DNA of 64,000 nucleotides from Escherichia boydii (lineage in GTDB: Bacteria > Pseudomonadota > Gammaproteobacteria > Enterobacterales > Enterobacteriaceae): the NCBI GenBank assembly GCA_041890495.1, contig CP169086.1, forward strand, positions 434,001 to 498,000, written 5' to 3'. Position 1 is the first letter of the stretch. Each line of letters opens with the position of its first letter. This document shows positions 20,171 to 28,605 of this stretch, piece after piece. The position numbers and the translations under genes are program-made. The notes below the pieces were generated by a model. That model was given only the letters and a program-made list of their open reading frames with translations, had not been told where the DNA came from and made no database searches.

Positions 20171-21181
20171 ATGAGTGCGTTAAATAAGAAAAGTTTTCTT
20201 ACTTACCTGAAAGAGGGCGGTATTTACGTCGTTCTTTTAGTTTTGCTGGCGATTATTATTTTCCAGGACCCAACATTTTTAAGTCTGTTGAACTTAAGTA
20301 ATATTCTCACCCAGTCATCGGTGCGTATTATTATCGCGCTCGGTGTGGCAGGGTTAATTGTCACCCAGGGGACCGATCTTTCTGCTGGTCGTCAGGTAGG
20401 GCTGGCGGCAGTGGTGGCTGCGACATTATTGCAGTCCATGGATAACGCCAACAAAGTGTTCCCGGAAATGGCGACGATGCCGATTGCGCTGGTTATTCTG
20501 ATTGTCTGTGCCATTGGTGCGGTGATCGGTTTGATCAACGGTCTGATTATCGCTTATCTCAACGTGACGCCGTTCATTACCACGCTCGGCACGATGATCA
20601 TCGTCTATGGCATCAACTCGCTCTATTACGACTTTGTCGGGGCGTCGCCAATTTCTGGTTTTGACAGTGGCTTCTCTACCTTTGCTCAGGGCTTTGTCGC
20701 GCTGGGGAGTTTCCGTCTCTCTTACATCACCTTCTACGCGTTGATTGCGGTGGCGTTCGTCTGGGTGTTGTGGAACAAAACCCGCTTCGGTAAGAACATT
20801 TTTGCCATTGGCGGTAACCCGGAAGCGGCAAAAGTATCTGGTGTCAACGTCGGCCTGAACCTGCTGATAATCTACGCGTTGTCTGGCGTGTTCTATGCCT
20901 TTGGCGGGATGTTAGAAGCCGGACGTATCGGCTCTGCCACCAACAACCTCGGCTTTATGTATGAGCTGGATGCTATCGCGGCGTGCGTGGTAGGCGGTGT
21001 ATCGTTCAGCGGCGGTGTGGGGACGGTGATTGGCGTGGTGACCGGGGTAATTATTTTTACCGTCATCAACTATGGCCTGACGTATATCGGCGTAAACCCA
21101 TACTGGCAGTACATCATCAAAGGGGCGATTATTATCTTCGCCGTAGCGCTGGATTCACTGAAATACGCGCGTAAGAAATAA
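20171..21181 (+). CDS. mglC: Galactose/methyl-galactoside ABC transporter permease
   Basis: A 336-residue inner-membrane permease of the RbsC/AraH/MglC family with about eight to ten helices. It forms the galactose channel with the MglA ATPase. The family motif region GTDLSAGRQVGLAAVVAAT and the late GGVSFSGGVGTVIGVVTGV are present. It starts 16 bases after mglA behind a GGGG-type ribosome-binding site and ends the operon at a strong terminator. Sequence is K-12-like; the following gene is not. Confidence 0.96.
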   Translation: MSALNKKSFLTYLKEGGIYVVLLVLLAIIIFQDPTFLSLLNLSNILTQSSVRIIIALGVAGLIVTQGTDLSAGRQVGLAAVVAATLLQSMDNANKVFPEMATMPIALVILIVCAIGAVIGLINGLIIAYLNVTPFITTLGTMIIVYGINSLYYDFVGASPISGFDSGFSTFAQGFVALGSFRLSYITFYALIAVAFVWVLWNKTRFGKNIFAIGGNPEAAKVSGVNVGLNLLIIYALSGVFYAFGGMLEAGRIGSATNNLGFMYELDAIAACVVGGVSFSGGVGTVIGVVTGVIIFTVINYGLTYIGVNPYWQYIIKGAIIIFAVALDSLKYARKK

Positions 21182-21200
21182 TCGTCTCTCGCTATACCCG

Positions 21201-21227
21201 GCCCGCTCACCGAGCGGGCTTTTTTTA
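21201..21227 (+). terminator. Rho-independent terminator of mglBAC
   Basis: GCCCGCTC (21201-21208) pairs with GAGCGGGC (21212-21219) around a tight loop and is followed by seven T residues. It separates mglC from the convergent ligase gene. Confidence 0.9.
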
Positions 21228-21231
21228 TGCC

Positions 21232-22638
21232 TTATGCCAGCTGTGACTCCTCTGGGGTCACAATGCGTTCAAACCAGTCGAGTTCAGAGAGCTTGCAGGC
21301 GACCCACTGTTCGGAAAAGGCGTCGCCCAGGCTGTCGGTGAGATACTGACAGCGGGCAAAGGTCTCAATCGCCTCCTGCTGAAACAGCGGCAGTTCGGGC
21401 CGATCGTGCTGCGATTCGGGCAAGTCCTCCTCGTCGATGTTTTCCAGCCCGTAGAGCATGCCGGTCAGGATAGTGGCTGCCACCAGATACGGATTCGCAT
21501 CGGCCCCGGCAAGCCGGTACTCGATACGACGGTTGTGGTCATCCGAGCAGGGAATACGCAAGGCGGCGGAGCGGGTGTTATAGCCCCAGGAGTTAAAGAC
21601 GGGTTCCGTCAGGTTTTTACGCAGGCGACGAAACGTGTTGACGCCCGGCGCAAGAATGGCGATAGAGGCGGGCATCAGAGCCAGCTGGCCCGCGATGCAC
21701 AAACGCATCATGCTGCTCAGCGCATTCACCGGGGAAGCAAAGACGTTGTCTCCGCGGCTATCGTTCAGGCTGAAATGGATGTGCAAACCGCTGCCGGACA
21801 GCTGGCTGAATGGCTTAGCCATAAAGTTGGCCTGCAGGCCGTGCTGTTCAGCGACATAACGGGTCAGGCGACGAAGCGCCAGCACGTTATCGCAGACCTC
21901 AACGACGCGATGGCTGTGCTTCAGGTTTAATTCGTACTGACCGGACTCGGCTTCCGCTACGACCCCTGACAGCGGAATGCGCTGCAGGTGCGCCAGCTGT
22001 TCCAGCTCGTCAAACAGCGCCGCATGCGCCGACGAGGTATCCATGTGAAAGCAGCCCTGATTTTGCGGATCGCGATCGCCCTGTCCCGTCAGATAGAACT
22101 CGATTTCCGGGGCAATCACCGGGAAAAGGCCGTGCCGGTGGAAGCGGGCCACGACGTTCTGCAGTATCACGCGCGGCTCAAGCGGGCAGGGGTTACCGTC
22201 GCTGTCTTTCATCGTTAACAGGATCTGCGCGTTGTGCTGCGGATCCTGCGGACAGGGACGCAAAGAGCCGGCGACCGGAACGCAGAGTCGGTCCGGTTCA
22301 TCATGAAGCGGGGCAGCGATGTTTCCCTTCTGATCCATTGAGTAGACGGAAAGCGGAAAATAACAGCCTTTCTCCAGGTTCAGCATGCTCTCCACCGACA
22401 GACGCTTGCCGCGCATCGTGCCGTTGATATCGTTCAGGTAAACGTCAACATGTTTCGTTTGCGGGTAACGTTCCAGATAATCGGCCACTTCCACGGCAAC
22501 GTTGTGCTGCAGGGCGTCAATTTTTTCATCCAGCCAGAGACCAGAAGTGAGTGCGCCAGGGAGTGATAAGCCGGGAAAGTTAAAGTACGGGCGGAGACTT
22601 TTGAGGAAAAACGCATTCATTATCGAGTTCATAGTCAT
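21232..22638 (-). CDS. Glutamine synthetase family protein (PuuA-like gamma-glutamyl ligase)
   Basis: A 468-residue glutamine-synthetase-fold ligase. Family motifs seen include the beta-grasp segment DVYLNDINGTMRGKRL, the catalytic EIEFYL, SGSGLHIHFSLND, and NTFRRLRKN followed by EYRLAGADANPYL near the end. The length (about 470) and the N-terminal extension resemble gamma-glutamylputrescine synthetase PuuA, not GlnA. The closest likely reaction is ATP-dependent gamma-glutamylation of an amine such as putrescine. No other puu genes are nearby, so the substrate is uncertain. It stands where K-12 has the preTA genes next to mglC. Start could also be one of the internal ATGs at residues 3 or 7. 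Confidence 0.8.
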   Translation of the reverse strand: MTMNSIMNAFFLKSLRPYFNFPGLSLPGALTSGLWLDEKIDALQHNVAVEVADYLERYPQTKHVDVYLNDINGTMRGKRLSVESMLNLEKGCYFPLSVYSMDQKGNIAAPLHDEPDRLCVPVAGSLRPCPQDPQHNAQILLTMKDSDGNPCPLEPRVILQNVVARFHRHGLFPVIAPEIEFYLTGQGDRDPQNQGCFHMDTSSAHAALFDELEQLAHLQRIPLSGVVAEAESGQYELNLKHSHRVVEVCDNVLALRRLTRYVAEQHGLQANFMAKPFSQLSGSGLHIHFSLNDSRGDNVFASPVNALSSMMRLCIAGQLALMPASIAILAPGVNTFRRLRKNLTEPVFNSWGYNTRSAALRIPCSDDHNRRIEYRLAGADANPYLVAATILTGMLYGLENIDEEDLPESQHDRPELPLFQQEAIETFARCQYLTDSLGDAFSEQWVACKLSELDWFERIVTPEESQLA

Positions 22639-22744
22639 TCTTCAATGAAGCCGTAGCGGCAGTGAACTCAGCTTAAAAGAGCCGGCGTAAAGGGGAGATA
22701 AAAAGCGTCAGGCCCGGCGTAAAGAAAGTATAAAGGCGGTCCCG

Positions 22745-23461
22745 CTATTTCTCTTTTTTCTGCATATCGAGCAGCTGCTCGGGCGTGACGGCCGGGTAAC
22801 CCTGCGCGTCTTCCGGCACTTCGTGCATCGCCGGAATCGGCACCAGAGGGCCTAAAAAGCGCGGTTCGCGTTTGAAGATGTACAGATCGGCCAGGGCACC
22901 AAAGCGGGCGCCGAACTCGCGCACGCGCACGCTCAGCATATCTTTTGGCGACGGCACCGCGTAGCACTGCGCCTGAATGCCCATATGCAGGGCGATAAAC
23001 AGCGCGCGCTCGCAGTGGAAGCGTTGGGTGATGATGATGAAGTCGTTGGTGTCGAAGACTTTGCGCGTGCGCACGATGGAGTCCAGGGTGCGGAACCCGG
23101 CGTAGTCGAGCACGATATCGGCAGGATCCACGCCCGCAGCAATCAGGTCCTTACGCATCGTCACCGGTTCATTGTAGCTTTGCAGCGCGTTATCGCCGCT
23201 CAGCAGCAGGTAGTTCACCTTGCCGCTGTTGTAGGCGTTCAGCGCGCCCTGGATGCGGTAACGGTAATACTGGTTGATGACACCGGTGCGGTAATACTTG
23301 GCGGTGCCGAGCACCACGCCAACCTGGCGATAGGGCAGGTCCTGCAGGTCATCAAAGATGTAGGGGGCGGTTTTCCAGCTCATCCAGCGGTCGAGACCGA
23401 GCACGATCAACAGCAGTATGCCGACCAGGACAGACAGGCTGTAAAAAACGCGCTTTAACAT
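22745..23461 (-). CDS. sanA: SanA, envelope barrier protein (DUF218)
   Basis: A 238-residue inner-membrane protein with one N-terminal membrane anchor (residues about 5-24) and a periplasmic DUF218 domain (VGVVLGTAKYY, YLLLSGDNA, FIIITQRFHCERALFIA). In E. coli, loss or high copy of sanA changes vancomycin sensitivity at high temperature. It is adjacent to cdd, as in E. coli. GC-rich and diverged from K-12. Confidence 0.93.
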   Translation of the reverse strand: MLKRVFYSLSVLVGILLLIVLGLDRWMSWKTAPYIFDDLQDLPYRQVGVVLGTAKYYRTGVINQYYRYRIQGALNAYNSGKVNYLLLSGDNALQSYNEPVTMRKDLIAAGVDPADIVLDYAGFRTLDSIVRTRKVFDTNDFIIITQRFHCERALFIALHMGIQAQCYAVPSPKDMLSVRVREFGARFGALADLYIFKREPRFLGPLVPIPAMHEVPEDAQGYPAVTPEQLLDMQKKEK

Positions 23462-23561
23462 GCAGATGGCTCGTACCGAAGGTGAAATTTAACTCAGGCT
23501 ACTTTACCCGCCTGGTTAGCGCAAGAAACAGCGACTCAACTGAGGGGTTTTTCAGCAAACT

Positions 23562-23581
23562 GGCGGGCATTTCTGCCCGCC
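23562..23581 (-). terminator. Hairpin after cdd
   Basis: GGCGGGCA (23562-23569) and TGCCCGCC (23574-23581) form a perfect 8-base stem with a four-base loop just downstream of cdd on the minus strand. The T-run is weak, so it may be a pausing or mRNA-end hairpin. Confidence 0.6.
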
Positions 23582-23588
23582 TGAAGGG

Positions 23589-24473
23589 TTAAGCCAGCAG
23601 TACGCGGTCAATCGTCGTACAGCCCAGCGCTTTAAGCGTTGCGGCAGTGGCATCCCACTGAATCAGCGGCGCATCGGCAATTTCAGCCAGAATGGCTCGC
23701 TGAATGTCAGGATAATCATAGCCGTTCAGGCTCAGCAGGTTGAGTGCGCCCTGCAGCGGCGGCAGCGTTGGGTTAAACGCGGCGTTTTCCGCATAGCTGC
23801 CGGTGAAGATTCGGCCATCGTGGCACTGCAGCGCCACGCCGCTCGGGGACTTACTGTACGGCGTGTGGCTCTTGTTGGCGGCGGTAATCGCCGCCTGGCT
23901 CAGGTCATCGCCGGACAGGGCGAAACCGTGGTCCTGATCGTCCATCAGCAGCGTTTTGATCTCCAGATCTTTTGGGCCAAACGCGTCAGGCAGATAATCC
24001 CCCAGCGTGTGCGGCGCGCGGCCTGGCAGGTTGATGCGCAGCTGCAGCCCGCTGTTCAGCTCGTTCATAAACTGACGGCAGTGGCCGCACGGAGTGTAGT
24101 TAACGGTAATGGCGCTCAGCGCTTTTTCACCGCGCAGCCAGGCGTGGCTGATGGCGCTCTGCTCGGCGTGCACGGTTTGCTGCATGGTTGCGCCCAGGAA
24201 CTCCATGTTGCCGCCGAAGTACCAGGTGCCGCTGACGCCGCGCGCAATGGCCCCGACGTTAAAGTGGGAGAGATCGGCCCGCGCGCAGGAGGCAGCCAGA
24301 GGAAGCAGTGCGAAAGCCAGCGCGTCTTCATCCAGTCCCGTTGCCTGTTTCAGCATCGTGACCTGCTCCGCGGTCAGCAGGGCGGGGAAGTGCGCATCTG
24401 CCAGAACGGGAGCAAGGGCTGACTGCAAATTCTCTGCAAGCTGGGCGAAAGCAGCTTGAAAACGTGGGTGCAT
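23589..24473 (-). CDS. cdd: Cytidine deaminase
   Basis: A 294-residue dimeric zinc enzyme that deaminates cytidine and deoxycytidine to uridine and deoxyuridine in pyrimidine salvage. The catalytic motif TVHAEQSA gives zinc ligand His102 and Glu104; NYTPCGHC gives ligands Cys129 and Cys132. The C-terminal half is the inactive pseudo-copy typical of the long enterobacterial enzyme. A CRP-like site lies upstream. Confidence 0.96.
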   Translation of the reverse strand: MHPRFQAAFAQLAENLQSALAPVLADAHFPALLTAEQVTMLKQATGLDEDALAFALLPLAASCARADLSHFNVGAIARGVSGTWYFGGNMEFLGATMQQTVHAEQSAISHAWLRGEKALSAITVNYTPCGHCRQFMNELNSGLQLRINLPGRAPHTLGDYLPDAFGPKDLEIKTLLMDDQDHGFALSGDDLSQAAITAANKSHTPYSKSPSGVALQCHDGRIFTGSYAENAAFNPTLPPLQGALNLLSLNGYDYPDIQRAILAEIADAPLIQWDATAATLKALGCTTIDRVLLA

Positions 24474-24532
24474 GGCGTTTGCCTCATAAAGGTTAATGGA
24501 TCGGTAGTTTACGGAGCCGTCAGGGCTTTATA

Positions 24533-24548
24533 TGTGATCCACTTCTCA
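24533..24548 (-). promoter_or_regulatory. CRP-like site upstream of cdd
   Basis: TGTGATCCACTTCTCA matches the CRP palindrome in the first half and partly in the second. It lies 60 bases upstream of cdd. In E. coli cdd is controlled by CRP and CytR, so a CRP site here is expected. No clear CytR site was identified. Confidence 0.45.
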
Positions 24549-24602
24549 TTATGTATGCAACTTATGAAATCAAAATGAAATTTGCGCGACGCATCGCAAA
24601 TT

Positions 24603-25298
24603 TTAGCCCATCACCGCCAGAATCAGCGGGAAAATGAACGGGGCCAGCAGGGAGGTGATAATCCCGCAGATCACCAGCGCCAGCGAGCTAAACGCGCCTT
24701 CCTGATAATCCAGCTCCGCGCAGCGGGCAGTACCCAGCGCGTGCGAGGCGGTCCCCATCGACAGCCCCCGCGCCGCTTTCGTATGAATACGCATCCCGTT
24801 CAGCAGGGTGTGACCAAACACCGCGCCGAGAATACCGACGAAAATGACGCACATCGCGCTGATGGCCGGAATGCCGCCGAGGCTGCCCCCGACCGCCATC
24901 GCGATAGGCGTGGTCACCGATTTAGGCAGGATAGAGGCGGCAATCTGTGGGGAGGCTCCCATCAACAGCGCTACCGACGTTCCGGTGATCATCGCCACCA
25001 GGCTGCCCACAAAACAGATGGTAATGATGGATTTCCAGCGGGCGCGGATCTGGTGGAGCTGCTCGTATAAAGGAAAAGCGAGCGCCACAACGGCAGGCTG
25101 CAGCAGGTCGTTTAAGATTTTACTGCCGGCAAAGTAGCGTTCGTAAGGAATGCCGGTGAGCAGCAGGAACGGAATAATCACCACCATCGCCACCAGCAGC
25201 GGGTTCAGTAGCGGCATTTTGAAACGCGCGGCAAGTTTGCGCGCGGCGAAGAACACCGCCAGGGTTAACGGCAGCGACCACCAGATATTGGCCATCAT
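24603..25298 (-). CDS. yohK: LrgB family protein YohK
   Basis: A 231-residue LrgB-family membrane protein with about seven hydrophobic segments and family patches such as LLQPAVVALAFPLYEQL, LPKSVTTPIAMAV and GTASHALGT. With YohJ (LrgA-like) it forms a holin/antiholin-like or carboxylate export pair. YohJK is reported to take part in 3-hydroxypropionate-related transport in E. coli. Its start overlaps the yohJ stop by four bases, so the two are coupled. Confidence 0.93.
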   Translation of the reverse strand: MMANIWWSLPLTLAVFFAARKLAARFKMPLLNPLLVAMVVIIPFLLLTGIPYERYFAGSKILNDLLQPAVVALAFPLYEQLHQIRARWKSIITICFVGSLVAMITGTSVALLMGASPQIAASILPKSVTTPIAMAVGGSLGGIPAISAMCVIFVGILGAVFGHTLLNGMRIHTKAARGLSMGTASHALGTARCAELDYQEGAFSSLALVICGIITSLLAPFIFPLILAVMG

Positions 25299-25690
25299 TT
25301 TTTTGTTTTCTCCCCGACCACGTTACGTTCGCCATGCACCAGATGCGAACTCCAGCTCACTACCAGGAAAACTACCAGCGTACTGACCGCGCAGGAGACC
25401 ACAATCGGGCCGAACTGGGCTTTGAGCAAATCAAAATACTGCATGACCCCGACGCCAATTGGCACGAAAAGCAGCGCCATATAGCGAATGAGGACGAAGC
25501 AGCCGGGGTTGACCCATTTTGCGGGCAAGATTTGCAGCGCCAGCAAAACGAAAAGGATCAGCATGCCGATAATGCTGCCGGGAATGACGATAGGCAGCAG
25601 CGACGCGATGAAAATCCCGGCATACAGGCAGGCGTAAATCAGGACGAATGCGCGCAGATATTGCCAGATAATGTTCAATGATTTGCTCAT
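25295..25690 (-). CDS. yohJ: LrgA/CidA family protein YohJ
   Basis: A 131-residue small membrane protein with four hydrophobic segments, close to E. coli YohJ (132). I chose the ATG at 25690 (MSKSLNIIWQYLRAF) because it follows GGA-rich sequence and matches the family start; an upstream in-frame ATG at 25726 would add twelve residues. It is the first gene of the yohJK pair. Confidence 0.93.
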   Translation of the reverse strand: MSKSLNIIWQYLRAFVLIYACLYAGIFIASLLPIVIPGSIIGMLILFVLLALQILPAKWVNPGCFVLIRYMALLFVPIGVGVMQYFDLLKAQFGPIVVSCAVSTLVVFLVVSWSSHLVHGERNVVGEKTKK

Positions 25691-25857
25691 GGTGATAGTC
25701 CTTGCTGAAACGCATTCATCATACAATTAAACCAAAAAATGTGCCACGGATCACATCATGAAATTTGAGCATACCAGACATTCCAGAATGGAACGTCGTG
25801 CTTTCCACACACATACAGAGCAGATACTATAGCGCGTCTTTTTTCACAGGTACTGCT

Positions 25858-26790
25858 ATGCGTGTTTTACTGGCCCCAATGGAAGGCGTGCTCGACTCTC
25901 TCGTGCGCGAGCTTCTGACCGAGGTGAATGATTACGATCTCTGCGTGACGGAGTTCCTGCGCGTGGTCGATATGCTGTTGCCGGTAAAATCCTTCTACCG
26001 TCTGTGCCCTGAGCTGCACAACCAGAGCCGGACCTCTTCCGGCACGCTGGTGCGTATTCAGCTGCTCGGCCAGTATCCGGAATGGCTGGCGGAAAACGCC
26101 GCCCGGGCGGTTGAGCTGGGCTCTTACGGGGTGGATCTCAACTGCGGCTGTCCGTCGAAGCTGGTGAACGGCAGCGGCGGCGGGGCCACCTTGCTGAAAG
26201 ATCCTGAGCTGATTTACCGCGGCGCGAAGGCCATGCGCGAGGCGGTACCCGCGCATTTGCCGGTGACGGTGAAGGTGCGCCTGGGATGGGACAGCGACGC
26301 GCGGCAGTTTGAAATCGCCGATGCGGTGCAGCAGGCCGGGGCCACCGAGCTGGTGGTGCATGGCCGTACCAAAGAAGATGGCTACAAAGCCGATCGCATT
26401 AACTGGCAGGCGATCGGTGAGATCCGCAAACGCCTCACTATTCCGGTGATCGCCAACGGCGAAATCTGGGACTACGAGAGCGCGCAGGCCTGTCTGAGCG
26501 CCACCGGCTGCGATGCGGTAATGATCGGCCGCGGCGCGCTGAACGTGCCCAACCTCAGCCGGGTGGTGAAATATAACGAGACGCGGATGCCGTGGGCAGA
26601 CGTCGTCACGCTGCTGCAAAAATACAGCCGTCTGGAAAAGCAGGGCGACACCGGTTTGTATCACGTCGCGCGAATTAAGCAGTGGCTGAGTTATTTACGC
26701 AAAGAGTACGATGAAGCGCTGGGGTTATTTCAGGAGATTCGTACTTTACAGACGTCGGCTGATATTGCCCGGGTGATTCAGTCAAAATAA
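25858..26790 (+). CDS. dusC: tRNA-dihydrouridine(16) synthase
   Basis: A 310-residue FMN-dependent enzyme that reduces uridine 16 of tRNA. The start MRVLLAPMEGVLDSLVRELL and the catalytic motif NCGCPS (Cys98) are clear, followed by NGSGGGATLLKDP and the helical C-terminal tRNA-binding part. The ATG at 25858 is preferred over an upstream in-frame ATG at 25765, since the family starts exactly here. Divergent from yohJ, as in E. coli. Confidence 0.95.
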   Translation: MRVLLAPMEGVLDSLVRELLTEVNDYDLCVTEFLRVVDMLLPVKSFYRLCPELHNQSRTSSGTLVRIQLLGQYPEWLAENAARAVELGSYGVDLNCGCPSKLVNGSGGGATLLKDPELIYRGAKAMREAVPAHLPVTVKVRLGWDSDARQFEIADAVQQAGATELVVHGRTKEDGYKADRINWQAIGEIRKRLTIPVIANGEIWDYESAQACLSATGCDAVMIGRGALNVPNLSRVVKYNETRMPWADVVTLLQKYSRLEKQGDTGLYHVARIKQWLSYLRKEYDEALGLFQEIRTLQTSADIARVIQSK

Positions 26791-26884
26791 TAAGCGTTAA
26801 ATTGCTCACACTTTTTTAAAGCAGAAAACAGTTCAGGTTTTCAACGTGGCGCGACGGTGTTAAGGTGCCACTGTTTTCAACGCA

Positions 26885-26959
26885 GGATTGTTACTGGTTA
26901 ACAGGCAAAACCTAAGCGTTTCACAGCATTTTCGCTGTGGAGCGCTTAGGTTTTTTTTT
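26885..26959 (+). promoter_or_regulatory. RAT antiterminator site 1 with overlapping terminator, upstream of the porin
   Basis: GGATTGTTACTGGTTAACAG followed by GCAAAACC (26885-26912) matches the ribonucleic antiterminator (RAT) bound by BglG-family proteins. Its 3' part overlaps the left arm of a strong terminator, AACCTAAGCG (26909-26918) with CGCTTAGGTT (26943-26952), followed by a run of T. The promoter must lie in 26791-26884; I see a CRP-like TTGCTCACAC but nothing certain. The gap 26960-27092 shows no other feature. Confidence 0.88.
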
Positions 26960-27092
26960 GCCTGTCGTTTACGCAGGAGAGACATTTGGCTTAGCGCTAT
27001 TTACTGGTTTTTAAAAAATGAAATATCGACAGGAAATAGAAAAATTTCCTGCGGCCGGTTACGCACTCAATACTCAATCACAGGTTGTTATT

Positions 27093-28439
27093 ATGGCATA
27101 TAAAAATAAACTCTATGCGTTCGCCTTATTGGCGATATCCCCGCTGTCGCTGGCGCAGGAATGGAACGGAACGGTATTAGGTTTTGAAGCTCCACCGGCG
27201 CCCGTGCTGGGCGAAATGCTCGGCATACGTAAAATCCTTAACGATAACGGTTTTACCTATAATCTCGGATACCTGAATGAAATTGGCTGGAACGGCGGCG
27301 GTGGTTATAACCACGACTCCCACGTGGCCTATATTGACCAGTTCGCGCTGACCTTCAACCAGGACCTGGAGCGCTGGACCGGTATCCCGGACGCGCGTAT
27401 CGAGGGGAACATCGTCAACCGTAATCACAATGACGACCTCACCACCAAACGCGTGCAGGACCCGCGCGTCAACTTTAACGATTTGACTCAGGAGAGCTGG
27501 GGCGGGCAGTCGATTACCCGTCTGGGCTGGCTGACCTTTGCCCGAAGCTTTGACGACCGGCGTCTGACCTGGCGCATCGGGATGATGAACAAGGTGCAGA
27601 CCTTCGACCAAATCATTCCCTGTGATTTCCAGCTGCTGTCGCAGTGCGGCGGGAAGTCGGCCAACTCGCTCACCTGGAACAACTGGAACGTGCACACCTG
27701 GGGCACCACGCTTTCGTATCAATTAACGCCGACGCTGACCCTGAAGGGCGGCGTGATGGAGCAAAATCCGCAGGCATCCAGCCGCAGCCACGCGTGGAGC
27801 TGGTCGACGAAGGGCAGCAAAGGGGTCTTGCTGCCGGTTGAAATCGAAGCGCGTCCGCTGATTAACGGTCTGCCGGGCGCTTACAACCTGGGCGTGGTGT
27901 TTACCAACGCGCCGCAAACCGATCTTTATCGCGGTAAATCGGGTGGGGCGGGGGCGACGGACCCGGACGGATTCGATACGCACAACCGGACCTGGTTCAT
28001 GTACGCCGGGCTGAACCAGCAGCTTACGCAGCATCAGGATGACCCGAATCGCGGGTTGAGCACCTCGTTCAGCATGAGCCTTGCGGATCAGAGCACTAAC
28101 TACATGCACCAGGTTTACGCCGCCTCGCTGCGCTACCGCGGGCTGTTTGATGCGCGACCGGAAGACTGGATTGGATTTGGCTTAACCTGGATTGATATGA
28201 GCAACCAGTACGCCCGCAACCAGCGTTACCTGAACAGCGTGAGCGGCGTAAGCGATTATAACAATCCGGCATATCACCCGGTGCCGGGCCATTCCCTGAA
28301 CGGCGAGTTTTACTACCGTTTTCGTCCGGTGTCATGGCTTGAGCTGCAGCCGGGCATTCAGTACTGGCACCATCCCGGCGGGGTCAGTCGCACCCAGGAT
28401 GCCTGGGTCACCGAGCTGAAAACGGTGGTGAGCTTCTGA
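27093..28439 (+). CDS. OprB-family carbohydrate porin
   Basis: A 448-residue outer-membrane beta-barrel of the OprB carbohydrate-selective porin family. A signal peptide ends near residue 21 (ISPLSLAQ). Barrel segments include WFMYAGLNQQL, GFGLTWIDMSN and GEFYYRFRPVSWLELQPG, and the protein ends in a terminal Phe (VVSF) as outer-membrane proteins do. I prefer the ATG at 27093 over 27018, since the signal peptide starts there, although its ribosome-binding site is weak. It lies behind RAT site 1 and before bglG, so it probably brings aryl-beta-glucosides across the outer membrane. The classical E. coli bgl porin BglH is of the LamB type, so this is a different porin family in the same job. Confidence 0.85.
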   Translation: MAYKNKLYAFALLAISPLSLAQEWNGTVLGFEAPPAPVLGEMLGIRKILNDNGFTYNLGYLNEIGWNGGGGYNHDSHVAYIDQFALTFNQDLERWTGIPDARIEGNIVNRNHNDDLTTKRVQDPRVNFNDLTQESWGGQSITRLGWLTFARSFDDRRLTWRIGMMNKVQTFDQIIPCDFQLLSQCGGKSANSLTWNNWNVHTWGTTLSYQLTPTLTLKGGVMEQNPQASSRSHAWSWSTKGSKGVLLPVEIEARPLINGLPGAYNLGVVFTNAPQTDLYRGKSGGAGATDPDGFDTHNRTWFMYAGLNQQLTQHQDDPNRGLSTSFSMSLADQSTNYMHQVYAASLRYRGLFDARPEDWIGFGLTWIDMSNQYARNQRYLNSVSGVSDYNNPAYHPVPGHSLNGEFYYRFRPVSWLELQPGIQYWHHPGGVSRTQDAWVTELKTVVSF

Positions 28440-28525
28440 TATCACCGTAGCAAGTTCGATCCGCGTCACGTTTCTGACGCGTGAGGCATTGAGGCTACGA
28501 ATGAAACTGATAGAGTGCCAGAACT

Positions 28526-28590
28526 GGATTGTTACTGCTTAGGCAGGCAAAACCTGATTTTCTGGCATCTGCCGGAGGTCAGGTTTTTTT
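28526..28590 (+). promoter_or_regulatory. RAT antiterminator site 2 with terminator, upstream of bglG
   Basis: GGATTGTTACTGCTTAGGCA followed by GGCAAAACC (28526-28554) is a RAT element. AACCTGA (28551-28557) pairs with TCAGGTT (28579-28585), followed by a T-run, forming the terminator the RAT would prevent. It lies between the porin and bglG, like the leader site of the E. coli bgl operon. The stretch 28440-28525 holds a small hairpin (CGCGTCACGTTTCTGACGCG). Confidence 0.9.
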
Positions 28591-28605
28591 GTTTCTGGGG
28601 TTCAG

